Positions 8,714 to 18,145 of a DNA stretch of 64,000 nucleotides are shown here, in pieces; the stretch's first letter is position 1, and each line of letters starts with the position of its first letter. The position numbers and the translations under genes are program-made. The DNA is from Erwinia sp. E602 (lineage in GTDB: Bacteria; Pseudomonadota; Gammaproteobacteria; Enterobacterales; Enterobacteriaceae): positions 3,472,001-3,536,000 of the forward strand of contig NZ_CP046582.1 in the NCBI RefSeq assembly GCF_018141005.1. The letters are read 5' to 3'. Under the pieces are notes generated by a model that saw only the letters and a list, made by a program, of their open reading frames with translations, made no database searches and was not told where the DNA came from.

Positions 8714-9948
8714 ACCGGCAGCCAGTTGCCGTAGGAGAGCAGCGAGACCACCACGTTAAGCGCGCCGAAGGCCAGCACCAGCGCAAGCGGAATGGCTCCG
8801 CCCCTTACCCGCCAGGCAGGCGTGGCAAAGCGCTGCCGCGCCTTCCAGGCCAGCAGGGCCGGAGTGATGACCGCCCAGATGGTGGCGGCCAGACCGGCGT
8901 AGCCGATCGCCACCAGGAAGCCGTCCGGCCACAGCATCGCCGCCGCCAGCGGCAGGCTGAAGGTCAGCAGTGCGGTTTTCAGCCGCCCGCCGTGCGTGCC
9001 ATCGATGTTAAACCGATCGGCCAGGTAGTCAAAAAAGCCGAGGCTGACGCCGAGAAACGAACTGGCGACCGCGAAGTTGGAGAAGATATTCAGCAGCAGG
9101 TTGAGGTAAGGACTGTGCAGCACGCCGGACAGCGCCGCGACCAGCACATCAATATTGCCGCCCTGCGCGGCTATCGCACGGAAATCCTGGCGGGGAATGT
9201 TCCCCATGGTGCCGAGGATCCAGATAAAGTAGATCGCCAGCGCCAGCAGCGTGCCGTAAATCAGGCAGCGGCCGACGCGCTGAGCATGGTGGCCGTAGTA
9301 GCGGTTCAGCCCGGCAATGTTGCCATGATAGCCAAACGAGGCGAGGCAAAACGGCACCACCATCCACAGGTAAGGCAGATAGTGGCCGCCTTCAGCCGCG
9401 CTATCCAGCAGCGTGGCGGGCTGTACGTGCCACAGCAGGCCGCCAAAAATGGTCAGGAAAGTGACAAGCTTAGCCCCGAGAACAATCAGCGTCATGCGGC
9501 TGACCACGCCGGTGCCGAGCCAGATAAACAGCGCCACCAGCAGGGTAAACAGCAGCCCGGCGCTGCGCGCGGAGAGCGGGATATCCAGCAGCCCCAGCGT
9601 GCGCTGGATAATCGCTCCGCTGGCAGAGATATAGGCGTAGGTAAGAATGCCCAGCACGAAGGCCACCGACAGGCCGTTAATCTGGTTCCAGCCCCTGCCG
9701 AGTAAATCGCGGGTGATGGTGTCAAAGCTGGCCCCGGCCGGATAGTGCTGGCTGGCCTCCAGAAACAGCAGCCCGGAGAGCAGCATACACAACCAGCTCA
9801 CCAGCAGCAGCGCGGTCGACCAGCTAAACCAGGCACCGGCCATCACCACCGGCAGTGAGAACATCCCGGCACCGATAATGGTGCCGCTAATGATCAGCGT
9901 GCCCCACAGCGTGGCGGGCAGCGGCGTGGCAGAAACGGGTGAAACCAT
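8701..9948 (-). CDS. mtr: Tryptophan-specific permease Mtr (HAAAP family)
   Basis: Proton-driven aromatic amino acid uptake through the inner membrane. 415 residues with about 11 hydrophobic segments. Family motifs [17 protein letters not shown] (here [15 protein letters not shown]), SFDTIT(R)DLLG(R)GWN and [11 protein letters not shown] match E. coli Mtr more closely than TyrP or TnaB. ATG 9948 follows GGGAG; a longer frame to 10005 lacks family support. It occupies the place of chiP in E. coli, between glnS and fur. A TrpR-like operator lies upstream. Confidence 0.92.
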   Translation of the reverse strand: MVSPVSATPLPATLWGTLIISGTIIGAGMFSLPVVMAGAWFSWSTALLLVSWLCMLLSGLLFLEASQHYPAGASFDTITRDLLGRGWNQINGLSVAFVLGILTYAYISASGAIIQRTLGLLDIPLSARSAGLLFTLLVALFIWLGTGVVSRMTLIVLGAKLVTFLTIFGGLLWHVQPATLLDSAAEGGHYLPYLWMVVPFCLASFGYHGNIAGLNRYYGHHAQRVGRCLIYGTLLALAIYFIWILGTMGNIPRQDFRAIAAQGGNIDVLVAALSGVLHSPYLNLLLNIFSNFAVASSFLGVSLGFFDYLADRFNIDGTHGGRLKTALLTFSLPLAAAMLWPDGFLVAIGYAGLAATIWAVITPALLAWKARQRFATPAWRVRGGAIPLALVLAFGALNVVVSLLSYGNWLPVWSG

Positions 9949-10044
9949 AATAACTCCCTGATAAACAATCCGCGCCGTTGAAAGGCCTGACAACATCTGG
10001 CGCAACGACGCTAAAGCGGCACAGTCTACAGAGTTAAATACTCA

Positions 10045-10062
10045 CGAACTAGTACACTAACC
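10045..10062 (-). promoter_or_regulatory. TrpR-type operator and promoter of mtr
   Basis: On the minus strand the element reads GGTTAGTGTACTAGTTCG. The core GTGTACT is the same as in the E. coli mtr operator and the half-site GTACTAGTT is the TrpR consensus. A possible -35 (TTAGTG) and -10 (TTAACT) flank it at 17-base spacing, so a bound repressor would block the promoter. TyrR control is an alternative not seen clearly. Confidence 0.6.
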
Positions 10063-10166
10063 CACTAAGCTGCAAATGGCAGAGCTTCCGATCGGAAACT
10101 CTTATTTACAGAAACGTAAAGAGACAGACGGACGTACCACTGCGGCGGAGAGCAGGTGGAAAATCG

Positions 10167-10208
10167 AGGTGGCAGGTGGCAGGTGGCAGGTGGCAGGTGG
10201 CAGGTGGC
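10167..10208. repeat. Tandem repeat, six copies of a 7-base unit
   Basis: Six perfect copies of AGGTGGC, directly adjoining the 8-base repeat. It lies between the glnS terminator and the mtr promoter, so it is untranslated. Confidence 0.97.
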
Positions 10209-10280
10209 AGACAGTCAGACAGTCAGACAGTCAGACAGTCAGACAGTCAGACAGTCAGACAGTCAGACAGTCAGACAGTC
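10209..10280. repeat. Tandem repeat, nine copies of an 8-base unit
   Basis: Nine perfect copies of AGACAGTC starting exactly where the 7-base repeat ends. Copy number is likely to vary between strains through slipped-strand replication. Confidence 0.97.
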
Positions 10281-10310
10281 AGGCTATTCTGACGGCTGCG
10301 ATCGCTAAGC

Positions 10311-10340
10311 AAAAAAAAGGAGCGATTGCTCGCTCCTTTT
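10311..10340 (-). terminator. Terminator of glnS
   Basis: GGAGCGA/TCGCTCC stem with TTGC loop; eight T on the minus strand and four T on the plus strand, so it can work in both directions. Confidence 0.85.
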
Positions 10341-10363
10341 ATCATTACCGCGTAAAAGCGACG

Positions 10364-12031
10364 TTATTCGCCGCTTTTCGCCCAGGTATCACGCAGGCCA
10401 ACGGTGCGGTTAAACACCAACTGGCTGGCGCTGGAGTAAACGCTGTCGGCGCAGAAGTAGCCTTCACGCTCGAACTGATATGGCGCGGATGCCTCTGCCT
10501 GCTGCAGCCCCGGTTCGACAAAGCCGTTACGGATAATCAGCGAGTCCGGATTGATAGTGGTCAGGAAGTCGTCGGCGGCGGCCGGGTTAGGCACGCTGAA
10601 CAGGCGATCGTACAGACGGAATTCTGCCGGCAGCGCATGCACCGCAGACACCCAGTGGATCACACCTTTAACCTTACGGCCATCGGCAGGATCTTTGCTC
10701 AGAGTATCCACATCACAGGTACAGAACAGGCAGGTGATATTGCCGTCTTCGTCTTTCGCCACGCGCTCCGCACGGATCACGTAGGCGTTGCGCAGACGCA
10801 CCTCTTTCCCCAGCACCAGACGCTTGTACTGCTTATTCGCCTCTTCGCGGAAGTCGGCGCGGTCGATCCAGATCTCGCGGCTGAACGGCACGTCACGCGT
10901 GCCCATCTCCGGCTTGTTAGGATGATTTGGCATGACGATAGTTTCATCGTGATGCGCAGGCAGGTTCTCAATGACCACCTTAACCGGATCCAGCACCGCC
11001 ATCGCGCGCGGAGCGTTTTCGTTCAGGTCGTCGCGGATGCAGGACTCCAGCGCGGCCATCTCGACGATATTGTCCTGTTTGGTCACGCCGATGCGGCGGC
11101 AGAACTCGCGGATCGACTCGGCGCTGTAGCCGCGGCGGCGCAGGCCGGAAACGGTCAGCATACGCGGGTCATCCCAGCCTTCCACCACCTTCTCGCTCAC
11201 CAGCAGGCTCAGCTTGCGCTTGGACATGATGGCGTATTCGAGGTTCAGGCGTGAGAATTCGTACTGACGCGGATGCACCGGAATGGTGATGTTGTCCAGC
11301 ACCCAGTCATACAGGCGGCGGTTGTCCTGGAACTCCAGCGTACAGAGCGAGTGGGTAATGCCCTCCAGCGCATCGGAGATGCAGTGGGTGAAGTCGTACA
11401 TCGGGTAGATGCACCAGGCGTTGCCCGTCTGGTGATGTTCGGCAAACTTGATGCGGTACAGCACCGGGTCGCGCAGCACGATAAAGCTGGAGGCCATATC
11501 GATTTTGGCTCGCAGGCAGGCGGTACCTTCGGCGAAACCACCGCTGCGCATCTTCGCAAACAGCGCCAGGTTCTCTTCCACGCTGCGATCGCGGTACGGG
11601 CTGTTTTTACCCGGTGCGGTCAGGCTGCCACGGTATTCGCGGATCTGCTCAGGCGTGAGCTCATCCACGTAGGCGAGGCCTTTATTAATCAGTTCAACGG
11701 CGTAGTTATGCAGCTGTTCAAAATAGTCAGATGAGTAACGCACCTCACCGCTCCACGCAAAGCCCAGCCATTGCACGTCACGTTTGATCGACTCAACAAA
11801 CTCCAGATCTTCTTTCACCGGGTTGGTATCGTCGAAACGCAGGTTGCACTGCCCCTGGTAATCTTGCGCGATACCAAAATTCAGGCAGATCGACTTGGCG
11901 TGACCGATGTGCAGGTAGCCGTTTGGCTCAGGCGGAAAGCGGGTCTGCACGCTGTGGTGCTTACCTGTCGCCAGATCTTCGTCGATGATCTGACGAATAA
12001 AGTTAGTTGGGCGGGCTTCAGCCTCACTCAT
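10364..12031 (-). CDS. glnS: Glutaminyl-tRNA synthetase
   Basis: Class Ic aminoacyl-tRNA synthetase that charges tRNA-Gln in the cytoplasm. 555 residues (E. coli 554). HIGH signature at residues 41-44 after PPEPNGYL and the KMSKS equivalent MSKRKL near residue 270; C-terminal anticodon-binding beta barrels complete. Downstream of nagE on the same strand. Four tRNA-Gln genes lie 10 kb away. Confidence 0.97.
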   Translation of the reverse strand: MSEAEARPTNFIRQIIDEDLATGKHHSVQTRFPPEPNGYLHIGHAKSICLNFGIAQDYQGQCNLRFDDTNPVKEDLEFVESIKRDVQWLGFAWSGEVRYSSDYFEQLHNYAVELINKGLAYVDELTPEQIREYRGSLTAPGKNSPYRDRSVEENLALFAKMRSGGFAEGTACLRAKIDMASSFIVLRDPVLYRIKFAEHHQTGNAWCIYPMYDFTHCISDALEGITHSLCTLEFQDNRRLYDWVLDNITIPVHPRQYEFSRLNLEYAIMSKRKLSLLVSEKVVEGWDDPRMLTVSGLRRRGYSAESIREFCRRIGVTKQDNIVEMAALESCIRDDLNENAPRAMAVLDPVKVVIENLPAHHDETIVMPNHPNKPEMGTRDVPFSREIWIDRADFREEANKQYKRLVLGKEVRLRNAYVIRAERVAKDEDGNITCLFCTCDVDTLSKDPADGRKVKGVIHWVSAVHALPAEFRLYDRLFSVPNPAAADDFLTTINPDSLIIRNGFVEPGLQQAEASAPYQFEREGYFCADSVYSSASQLVFNRTVGLRDTWAKSGE

Positions 12032-12130
12032 CTCAATTTCCTCAGTTAATGCTTAGCATAAATCCACTATGAATTAACGGAGTATGATCCACAAAGCGAG
12101 CGGCTGAAACAACCGTTAGTTGCGGGAAAC

Positions 12131-12190
12131 GGATAAAAAAGGGGCGCAGCGGCGTAAAGCGGGTAAAAATGAGGCGTAGCGGTGTATAAG
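12131..12190. repeat. Two diverged 30-base tandem units
   Basis: Bases 12131-12160 and 12161-12190 agree at 22 of 30 positions (both contain TAAAAA, GGCG and AGCGG in register). It lies in the 246-base gap between nagE and glnS; no gene is seen there. Confidence 0.6.
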
Positions 12191-12229
12191 GCCTGCAGAC
12201 CGGCGGATTGCCGGGCTAAAAACGCAGAT

Positions 12230-12256
12230 AAAAAAGGGCGGGATCGCTCCCGCCCT
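12230..12256 (-). terminator. Terminator of nagE
   Basis: Nine-base stem AGGGCGGGA/TCCCGCCCT with a TCGC loop and T-run on the minus strand, 21 bases after the nagE stop. Confidence 0.85.
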
Positions 12257-12277
12257 GCGCACTGATAATCGTTATGG

Positions 12278-14230
12278 TTAGCCGCGAATCTCGAGGATAC
12301 GGGTCTCGCCTGCCACCACGCTGTCACCGGCCAGCAGCGTTACCGCACTGTACTCTTCACTATTGCTGACCACCACCGGGCTTACCATCGAGCGGGCGTT
12401 GGCCTCGAGCCAGACCAGGTCCATCTCCAATACCGGCTGACCGGCCGTCACCACGCTGCCCTCTTCCGCCAGGCGGGTGAAGCCTTTGCCTTCCAGCGCC
12501 ACGGTATCCAGCCCCATGTGCACGACGATTTCGGCTCCGTTTTCGGTTTCCAGGCAGAAAGCGTGGTTGGTGTTGAAGATTTTGACCAGCGTGCCGTTAG
12601 CTGGTGCGACTACGGTGCTGCTGGTCGGTTTGATCGCCAGACCTTCGCCCACCGCTTTGCTGGCAAAGGCTTCGTCCGGCACCTGCTCGATAGCCACCAC
12701 GCTACCGCTGACCGGGGCCACCAGCGTGGCGATAACGCCTTTGGCCGGGTTCGGCACCGCCTGCAGCGGAGCCGCCGGGGCGACAGGGGCTGTTGTCGCT
12801 GACGCTGCGCTGGCCGCCGCGATCGGGCCCTTAGCGATCAGTTTTTTCATCCCTTCGGCAAGCGATTCGGCTTTCGCGCCGACGATCACCTGAATGGTCT
12901 GTTTGTTCAGTTTCACAATCCCTGAAGCGCCCAGACGCTTACAGGCCGCATCATCCACGCGGGCTGAATCTTTCACCGACAGGCGCAGGCGGGTAATACA
13001 TGCATCAATCACGTTCAGGTTATCGGAACCGCCGACCGCCACAATGTACTGACGGGAAAGCTGATCCAGCCCCTCTTCGGTATTGCTGTTGGCTTCAGGA
13101 GCAACAATGTCTGTCTGATCTTCACGACCCGGCGTTTTCAGGTTAAACAGGCGGATGACCGCGCTGAACAGCACGAAGTAAACCACAAAAGCGATCGCGC
13201 CCATCACCAGCAGCACCCAGACGTTGTGGCTGGCCGCAGGCAGTTTGTACATCAGCACATAGTCAATGGCGCCTGCGGAGAAAGAGAAGCCGGCATGCAC
13301 GCCCAGCAGCGTCGCCACAAACAGGCTGATCCCGGTTAACAGCGCGTGAATCAGATAGAGCACCGGAGCCAGGAACATAAACAGGAATTCCAGCGGTTCA
13401 GTAACACCGGTCAGGAACGCGGTCACCGCCACGGAGATCAGCATGCCGCCGACCATCGGACGGCGCGCTTTCGGCGCGGCCAGGTACATGGCCAGCGCCG
13501 CACCCGGCAGACCAAACATCATGATCGGGAAGAAGCCCGCCATAAACATCCCCGCCGTGCCATCACCGGCGTAGAAGCGGTTGATGTCGCCGTGGAACAC
13601 GGTGCCGGCGGCGTTGGTGAACTCACCGATCTGGAACCAGGCAATGGTGTTCAGCACCTGATGCAGGCCGGTTGGGATCAGCAGACGGTTAACGAAACCG
13701 AAGATACCGGCGCCCAGCGCGCCTTCCGCCACGATCCACTCACCACCGGCGTGAATGGCGTTCTGCACCGGAGGCCAGACGTAACCAAACACCGCAGAGA
13801 GCACCAGACAGAAGAAACCGGTGGCAATCGGTACAAAGCGCTTGCCGCCGAAGAAGCTCAGGAAGTCAGGCAGCTTGATATCCGACCAGCGGTTGTAGGT
13901 CATACCGGCGATCAGACCGGTGATGATCCCCGCCAGCACGCCCATGTTGATTGCCGGGTTAATGGTTACCATCGCCTTGGTCAGAATAAAGTAGCCCACC
14001 GCACCGGCGAGTGCCGCGGCACCGGCGTTGTCTTTCGACCAGGTCGACGCCACCCCGATTGCGAAGATCAGCGCGAGGTTATCAAAAATCGCCCCGCCCG
14101 CCTGGGCAATAAACGCCATGTTAAGCAAGTCGGGCTGACCGAAGCGCAGCATCAGCGCCGCGACCGGCAGTACGGCTATTGGCAGCTGCAATGAGCGCCC
14201 TAAGCGTTGAAAGAACCCTAAAATATTCAC
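12278..14230 (-). CDS. nagE: N-acetylglucosamine-specific PTS enzyme IICBA
   Basis: Takes up and phosphorylates GlcNAc. 650 residues. EIIC membrane domain (about 1-370, first segment LGRSLQLPIAVLPVAAL), EIIB domain with the phospho-cysteine in DACITRLRLSV (about 400-470), an Ala/Pro-rich linker, and EIIA (about 500-650) with the active histidine in VVHMGLDTVALEG. Divergent from nagBAC across a shared control region, as in E. coli, giving joint NagC control. Confidence 0.97.
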   Translation of the reverse strand: MNILGFFQRLGRSLQLPIAVLPVAALMLRFGQPDLLNMAFIAQAGGAIFDNLALIFAIGVASTWSKDNAGAAALAGAVGYFILTKAMVTINPAINMGVLAGIITGLIAGMTYNRWSDIKLPDFLSFFGGKRFVPIATGFFCLVLSAVFGYVWPPVQNAIHAGGEWIVAEGALGAGIFGFVNRLLIPTGLHQVLNTIAWFQIGEFTNAAGTVFHGDINRFYAGDGTAGMFMAGFFPIMMFGLPGAALAMYLAAPKARRPMVGGMLISVAVTAFLTGVTEPLEFLFMFLAPVLYLIHALLTGISLFVATLLGVHAGFSFSAGAIDYVLMYKLPAASHNVWVLLVMGAIAFVVYFVLFSAVIRLFNLKTPGREDQTDIVAPEANSNTEEGLDQLSRQYIVAVGGSDNLNVIDACITRLRLSVKDSARVDDAACKRLGASGIVKLNKQTIQVIVGAKAESLAEGMKKLIAKGPIAAASAASATTAPVAPAAPLQAVPNPAKGVIATLVAPVSGSVVAIEQVPDEAFASKAVGEGLAIKPTSSTVVAPANGTLVKIFNTNHAFCLETENGAEIVVHMGLDTVALEGKGFTRLAEEGSVVTAGQPVLEMDLVWLEANARSMVSPVVVSNSEEYSAVTLLAGDSVVAGETRILEIRG

Positions 14231-14336
14231 CCTGCTACCCCCTTGATGAGCCGTTCAGGCGTCAGATGTACCGTTTTTATTGGCTATTCGTCGTCATTAT
14301 GACATCAAACACCGTATGACGAAGTGTAAAAAAAAA

Positions 14337-14357
14337 TTAATTCGCTCCGCAAATTAT
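14337..14357. promoter_or_regulatory. NagC-type operator between nagE and nagB
   Basis: TTAATTCGCTCCGCAAATTA is a near-perfect dyad that fits the ATT-CG-spacer-CG-AAT pattern of NagC boxes as I recall it. It lies 107 bases upstream of nagE. A second site, expected for loop formation, was not clear (AT-rich candidate near 14430-14450). Confidence 0.6.
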
Positions 14358-14368
14358 ATGCACTATAT

Positions 14369-14384
14369 TGTGACTAAAATCACC
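14369..14384. promoter_or_regulatory. CRP-cAMP site
   Basis: TGTGA-CTAAAA-TCACC matches the CRP consensus (TGTGA-N6-TCACA) at nine of ten positions. It sits between the NagC box and nagB, as expected for glucose-controlled nag genes. Confidence 0.75.
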
Positions 14385-14565
14385 AAAAATAATCATAAAC
14401 AGCGCTTTTATCTGGTCAGTGAAGCCAACTTATTTTATGATTAAAAAAATCTAAACGTGAAAATGCCTCTTTTACCGGCCGCTCTCCCAGGCAGCGCGGG
14501 CTTAGGCTAAGCTGGACAAAGCTTCGTTTACCCTGTTTTCAATTACGCTTATTACGAGGTTCCTC

Positions 14566-15366
14566 ATGAGACTGATTCCCCTGGCAACGTCATCACAGAC
14601 CGGTAAGTGGGCGGCGCGCCATATCGTTAGCCGGATCAACGCCTTCAACCCGACCGCCGACCGCCCGTTTGTTCTGGGCCTGCCGACCGGCGGTACTCCG
14701 CTGGAAGCCTACAAGCACCTGATTGAGATGCACAAAGCGGGCCAGGTTAGTTTTAAACATGTGGTAACCTTCAACATGGACGAATACGTCGGCCTGCCGA
14801 AGGAACACCCGGAGAGTTACCACAGCTTTATGTACCGGAACTTTTTCGATCATGTTGATATTTCAACTGAAAACATCAACCTCCTCAATGGCAATGCCGC
14901 GGATATTGACGCAGAATGCCGCCAGTATGAGGAGAAAATCCGCGCTTACGGTAAAATCAACCTGTTTATGGGCGGCGTCGGCAACGACGGACATATCGCC
15001 TTCAACGAACCGGCCTCTTCACTGGCTTCACGCACGCGCATCAAAACGCTGACCCAGGATACGCGTATCGCCAACTCACGCTTCTTCAGCGGCGATGTCG
15101 ATCAGGTGCCGAAATATGCGCTGACCGTTGGCGTCGGTACGTTGCTGGATGCGGAAGAGGTGATGATTCTGGTGACCGGCCATGTGAAGGCGCAGGCGCT
15201 GCAGGCCGCCGTTGAGGGTAACGTCAACCATATGTGGACCATCAGCTGCCTGCAGCTGCATCCTAAGGCCGTGGTGGTGTGTGATGAACCCGCCACCATG
15301 GAATTAAAAGTCAAAACGGTTAAATATTTCCGCGAAATGGAAGCGGCCAATATTACCGACCTGTGA
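14566..15366 (+). CDS. nagB: Glucosamine-6-phosphate deaminase
   Basis: Converts glucosamine 6-phosphate to fructose 6-phosphate and ammonia. 266 residues, the E. coli length. Substrate loop [14 protein letters not shown], catalytic aspartate in [10 protein letters not shown] and [14 protein letters not shown] are intact, as is the C-terminal allosteric region. AGGTTCCTC precedes the ATG. First gene of nagBAC. Confidence 0.97.
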   Translation: MRLIPLATSSQTGKWAARHIVSRINAFNPTADRPFVLGLPTGGTPLEAYKHLIEMHKAGQVSFKHVVTFNMDEYVGLPKEHPESYHSFMYRNFFDHVDISTENINLLNGNAADIDAECRQYEEKIRAYGKINLFMGGVGNDGHIAFNEPASSLASRTRIKTLTQDTRIANSRFFSGDVDQVPKYALTVGVGTLLDAEEVMILVTGHVKAQALQAAVEGNVNHMWTISCLQLHPKAVVVCDEPATMELKVKTVKYFREMEAANITDL

Positions 15367-15397
15367 GAATCAGGGCGTAACGCCCGCTCACAGCGCG

Positions 15398-15431
15398 GAC
15401 TGCGCCGGGCCACTACCGGCCCGGCGCAGTC
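15398..15431 (+). repeat. 14-base perfect inverted repeat between nagB and nagA
   Basis: GACTGCGCCGGGCC and its complement flank a six-base loop (ACTACC). A second small hairpin (GGGCG-TAA-CGCCC) lies just upstream at 15372-15384. No T-run follows, so it is more likely an mRNA-stability or decay-control element than a terminator. Confidence 0.8.
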
Positions 15432-15456
15432 GATTATGCTAAGCCAGGAGAACATC

Positions 15457-16605
15457 ATGTACGCTTTAACCCACGGCCGCATTTATACCGGCCACGAAAT
15501 TCTCGACAACCACGCGGTAGTGATCGCTGACGGCCTGATTGAACGCGTCTGCGCCGTGGATGCCCTGCCTGAAGGGATCGAAACCCGTGACGTTGGCGGC
15601 GCGCTGATTGCGCCGGGTTTCATCGACCTACAGCTGAACGGCTGCGGTGGCGTACAGTTTAATGATGACCTGGCGGCTATCAGCGTTGAAACACTGAACA
15701 TTATGCAGCGGGCCAATGAAAAATCCGGCTGCACCAGCTTTCTGCCGACCCTGATTACCAGCAGCGATGAGCTGATGATCCGCGCCGTTGAAGTGATGCG
15801 GGCGTATCTGGCGCAGAATCACGGCCAGGCGCTGGGCCTGCATCTTGAGGGACCGTGGTTAAACCCGCTGAAAAAGGGCACCCACGATCCGGCGCTGATC
15901 CGCGCCCCCTCCCCGCAGCTGGTGGATTTCCTCTGCGATAACGCGGATGTGATTAGCAAAATTACCCTGGCACCGGAGAAGGTGGCACCGGCAGTGATCC
16001 GCCGTCTGCGTGACGCTGGCATCGTCATCTCCGCCGGGCACTCGCACGCCACCTGTGACGAGGCGCGAGAAGGTATTCGCGCCGGGGTGAGCTTTGCTAC
16101 CCATCTGTATAACGCCATGCCCGCCACCACCGGCCGGGAGCCGGGGCTGATCGGCGCGCTGTTCGACTCACCTGATGTCTGGTGCGGCATTATCGCCGAC
16201 GGCCTGCACGTCAATTATGCCAACATCCGCAACGCCAAACGCATCAAAGGCGACAAGCTGGTGCTGGTGACCGATGCCACCGCGCCGGCGGGTGCCTGTA
16301 TTGATCGGTTCATTTTTGCCGGTAAAACAATATACTATCGCGACGGGTTGTGCGTGGATGAAAATGGCACGCTGAGCGGGTCGGCCTTAACTATGATTGA
16401 AGCCGTGGCGAACAGCGTTGAACACGTCGGCATCTCACTGGATGAGTCGCTGCGTATGGCGTCACTCTACCCGGCCCGGGCAATGGGGGTGGATGCACAG
16501 TTGGGTTCAATTGAGGCCGGAAAAGTGGCCAACCTGACCGTGTTCACCCGCGATTATAAAATCACCCGTACCATCGTGAATGGTCACGAGGTCTATAGCG
16601 AGTAG
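15457..16605 (+). CDS. nagA: N-acetylglucosamine-6-phosphate deacetylase
   Basis: Removes acetate from GlcNAc-6-P to feed NagB. 382 residues as in E. coli. Metal-binding residues sit in LHLEGPW, SAGHSHA and THLYNAM; catalytic aspartate in [12 protein letters not shown] 15457 (MYALTHGR) follows AGGAG; the upstream in-frame ATG at 15436 is not conserved. Confidence 0.97.
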   Translation: MYALTHGRIYTGHEILDNHAVVIADGLIERVCAVDALPEGIETRDVGGALIAPGFIDLQLNGCGGVQFNDDLAAISVETLNIMQRANEKSGCTSFLPTLITSSDELMIRAVEVMRAYLAQNHGQALGLHLEGPWLNPLKKGTHDPALIRAPSPQLVDFLCDNADVISKITLAPEKVAPAVIRRLRDAGIVISAGHSHATCDEAREGIRAGVSFATHLYNAMPATTGREPGLIGALFDSPDVWCGIIADGLHVNYANIRNAKRIKGDKLVLVTDATAPAGACIDRFIFAGKTIYYRDGLCVDENGTLSGSALTMIEAVANSVEHVGISLDESLRMASLYPARAMGVDAQLGSIEAGKVANLTVFTRDYKITRTIVNGHEVYSE

Positions 16606-16612
16606 AGCGTTA

Positions 16613-17842
16613 ATGAGCACTGGCGGCCTGGCACAGATAGGAAATGTTGACCTTGTTAAACAATTAAACAGTGCGGCCGTCTATCGGCTTATCGATCAGC
16701 AGGGGCCAATCTCACGGATTCAGATTGCCGAAATCAGCCAGCTCGCGCCCGCCAGCGTCACCAAAATCACCCGTCAGCTGATCGAGCGCGGGCTGATTAA
16801 AGAGGTGGATCAGCAGGCCTCCACCGGCGGTCGCCGCGCCATCTCCATCGTCACCGAACCGCGCGGCTTTAACACCATCGGCGTGCGCCTCGGCCGTAAC
16901 GACGCCACCCTGACCCTGTTTGACCTCAGCGGTAAAAGCCTGGCAGAGGCGCACCACCCGCTGCCGCAGCGCACCCAGGAGACGCTGGAAAACGCCCTGT
17001 TTACCGCCATCGCCGACTTCTGCGAGCAGCATCAGCGCAAGCTGCGCGAGCTGATCGCCATCTCCGTCACCCTGCCCGGCCTCGTCGACCCGAACAACGG
17101 CATCATTCGCTATATGCCGCACATCAACGTCGGCCCGTGGCCGCTGGTGGCCAGCCTGGAAAAACGCTTTAACGTCACCAGCTTTGTCGGCCACGATATT
17201 CGCAGCCTGGCGCTGGCAGAGCACTATTTTGGCGCATCCCGCGATTGCGCCGACTCCATCCTGGTGCGCGTGCATCGCGGAACGGGTGCCGGCATTATTG
17301 CCAACGGCCATATTTTTCTCGGCAGCAACGGTAACGTTGGCGAACTGGGACATATCCAGGTTGACCCGCTGGGCGAACGCTGTCACTGCGGTAACTTCGG
17401 CTGTCTGGAGACCATCGCCGCCAACGGCGCGATTGAAAATCGCGTGCGCCACCTCCTGACCCAGGGCTATCCCAGCAGCCTGACGCTGGATGACTGCCAG
17501 ATCCAGCCGATCTGTCGGGCAGCCAGCCAGGGTGACGCGCTGGCCACCGAAGTGATCGAGCACGTCGGCCGTCACCTCGGCAAAGCTATCGCCATCGCCA
17601 TTAACCTGTTTAACCCGCAGAAGGTGGTGGTAGCCGGTGAGATAACCGAAGCGCAGAAGGTGCTGCTGCCGGCGATCGAAGGCTGTATCAATACCCAGGC
17701 GCTGAAAGACTTCCGCAAAAATCTGCCGATCGTCCGATCCGAGATCGACCACCGTTCGGCCATTGGCGCATTTGCGCTGGTTAAACGGGCAATGCTTAAC
17801 GGCATTCTGCTGCAGCGCCTGCTGGAAGCGGAACCGCGTTAA
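16613..17842 (+). CDS. nagC: Transcriptional repressor NagC (ROK family)
   Basis: GlcNAc-6-P-responsive repressor of nag and chitobiose genes, activator of glmUS. 409 residues. N-terminal winged helix-turn-helix (about 20-75; AQIGNVDLVKQLNSAAVY), ROK fold with the zinc motif CHCGNFGCLE. Start seven bases after the nagA stop, so coupled. In E. coli nagD follows directly; here a terminator follows instead. Confidence 0.96.
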   Translation: MSTGGLAQIGNVDLVKQLNSAAVYRLIDQQGPISRIQIAEISQLAPASVTKITRQLIERGLIKEVDQQASTGGRRAISIVTEPRGFNTIGVRLGRNDATLTLFDLSGKSLAEAHHPLPQRTQETLENALFTAIADFCEQHQRKLRELIAISVTLPGLVDPNNGIIRYMPHINVGPWPLVASLEKRFNVTSFVGHDIRSLALAEHYFGASRDCADSILVRVHRGTGAGIIANGHIFLGSNGNVGELGHIQVDPLGERCHCGNFGCLETIAANGAIENRVRHLLTQGYPSSLTLDDCQIQPICRAASQGDALATEVIEHVGRHLGKAIAIAINLFNPQKVVVAGEITEAQKVLLPAIEGCINTQALKDFRKNLPIVRSEIDHRSAIGAFALVKRAMLNGILLQRLLEAEPR

Positions 17843-17870
17843 TCCCGCGTTAGCCCCTCATGGCCTTTCG

Positions 17871-17897
17871 AATGCCCGCCCCTTGCGGGCATTTTTT
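17871..17897 (+). terminator. Terminator of nagBAC
   Basis: Nine-base stem AATGCCCGC/GCGGGCATT with a five-base loop and a T-run, 28 bases after nagC. Confidence 0.9.
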
Positions 17898-18145
17898 ATC
17901 GCCGGGTGGTCGGTTTTTGTCCCGTTTTATTGGTTTATTAGTGAATCAACAATAAAAACCCTGTAAAAATGTCAATTCATCAATAAATCCACCGCACCAG
18001 CCTGCAATTTCCCAGCTAAACCTTAAATCACTTGCATCCCCTGCTCTGTTAGCGCATTTTCTTATACATCAGGCGATACACGTCGCTGCAAACCAATAAT
18101 GTTTACAACATCACCACCGCAAGGTATGTCGTTAGGGAGCTGTAT
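17898..18145. other. asnB upstream region
   Basis: About 250 bases, AT-rich in its first half, with two related segments (GAATCAACAATAAA near 17943 and TTCATCAATAAA near 17975). GTGAATCAAC at 17941-17950 is an inverted copy of the ten-base motif found at 32261 and 51674. No gene seen; the asnB promoter must lie here. Confidence 0.5.

Noticed and set aside
8626..9705. 359-codon plus-strand frame opposite mtr
   Set aside because: Gln/Arg-rich antisense of a membrane protein gene, a typical shadow.
10076..11254. Long plus-strand frame across the tandem repeats and glnS
   Set aside because: It translates the repeats and the antisense of glnS; no family features and no ribosome-binding site.
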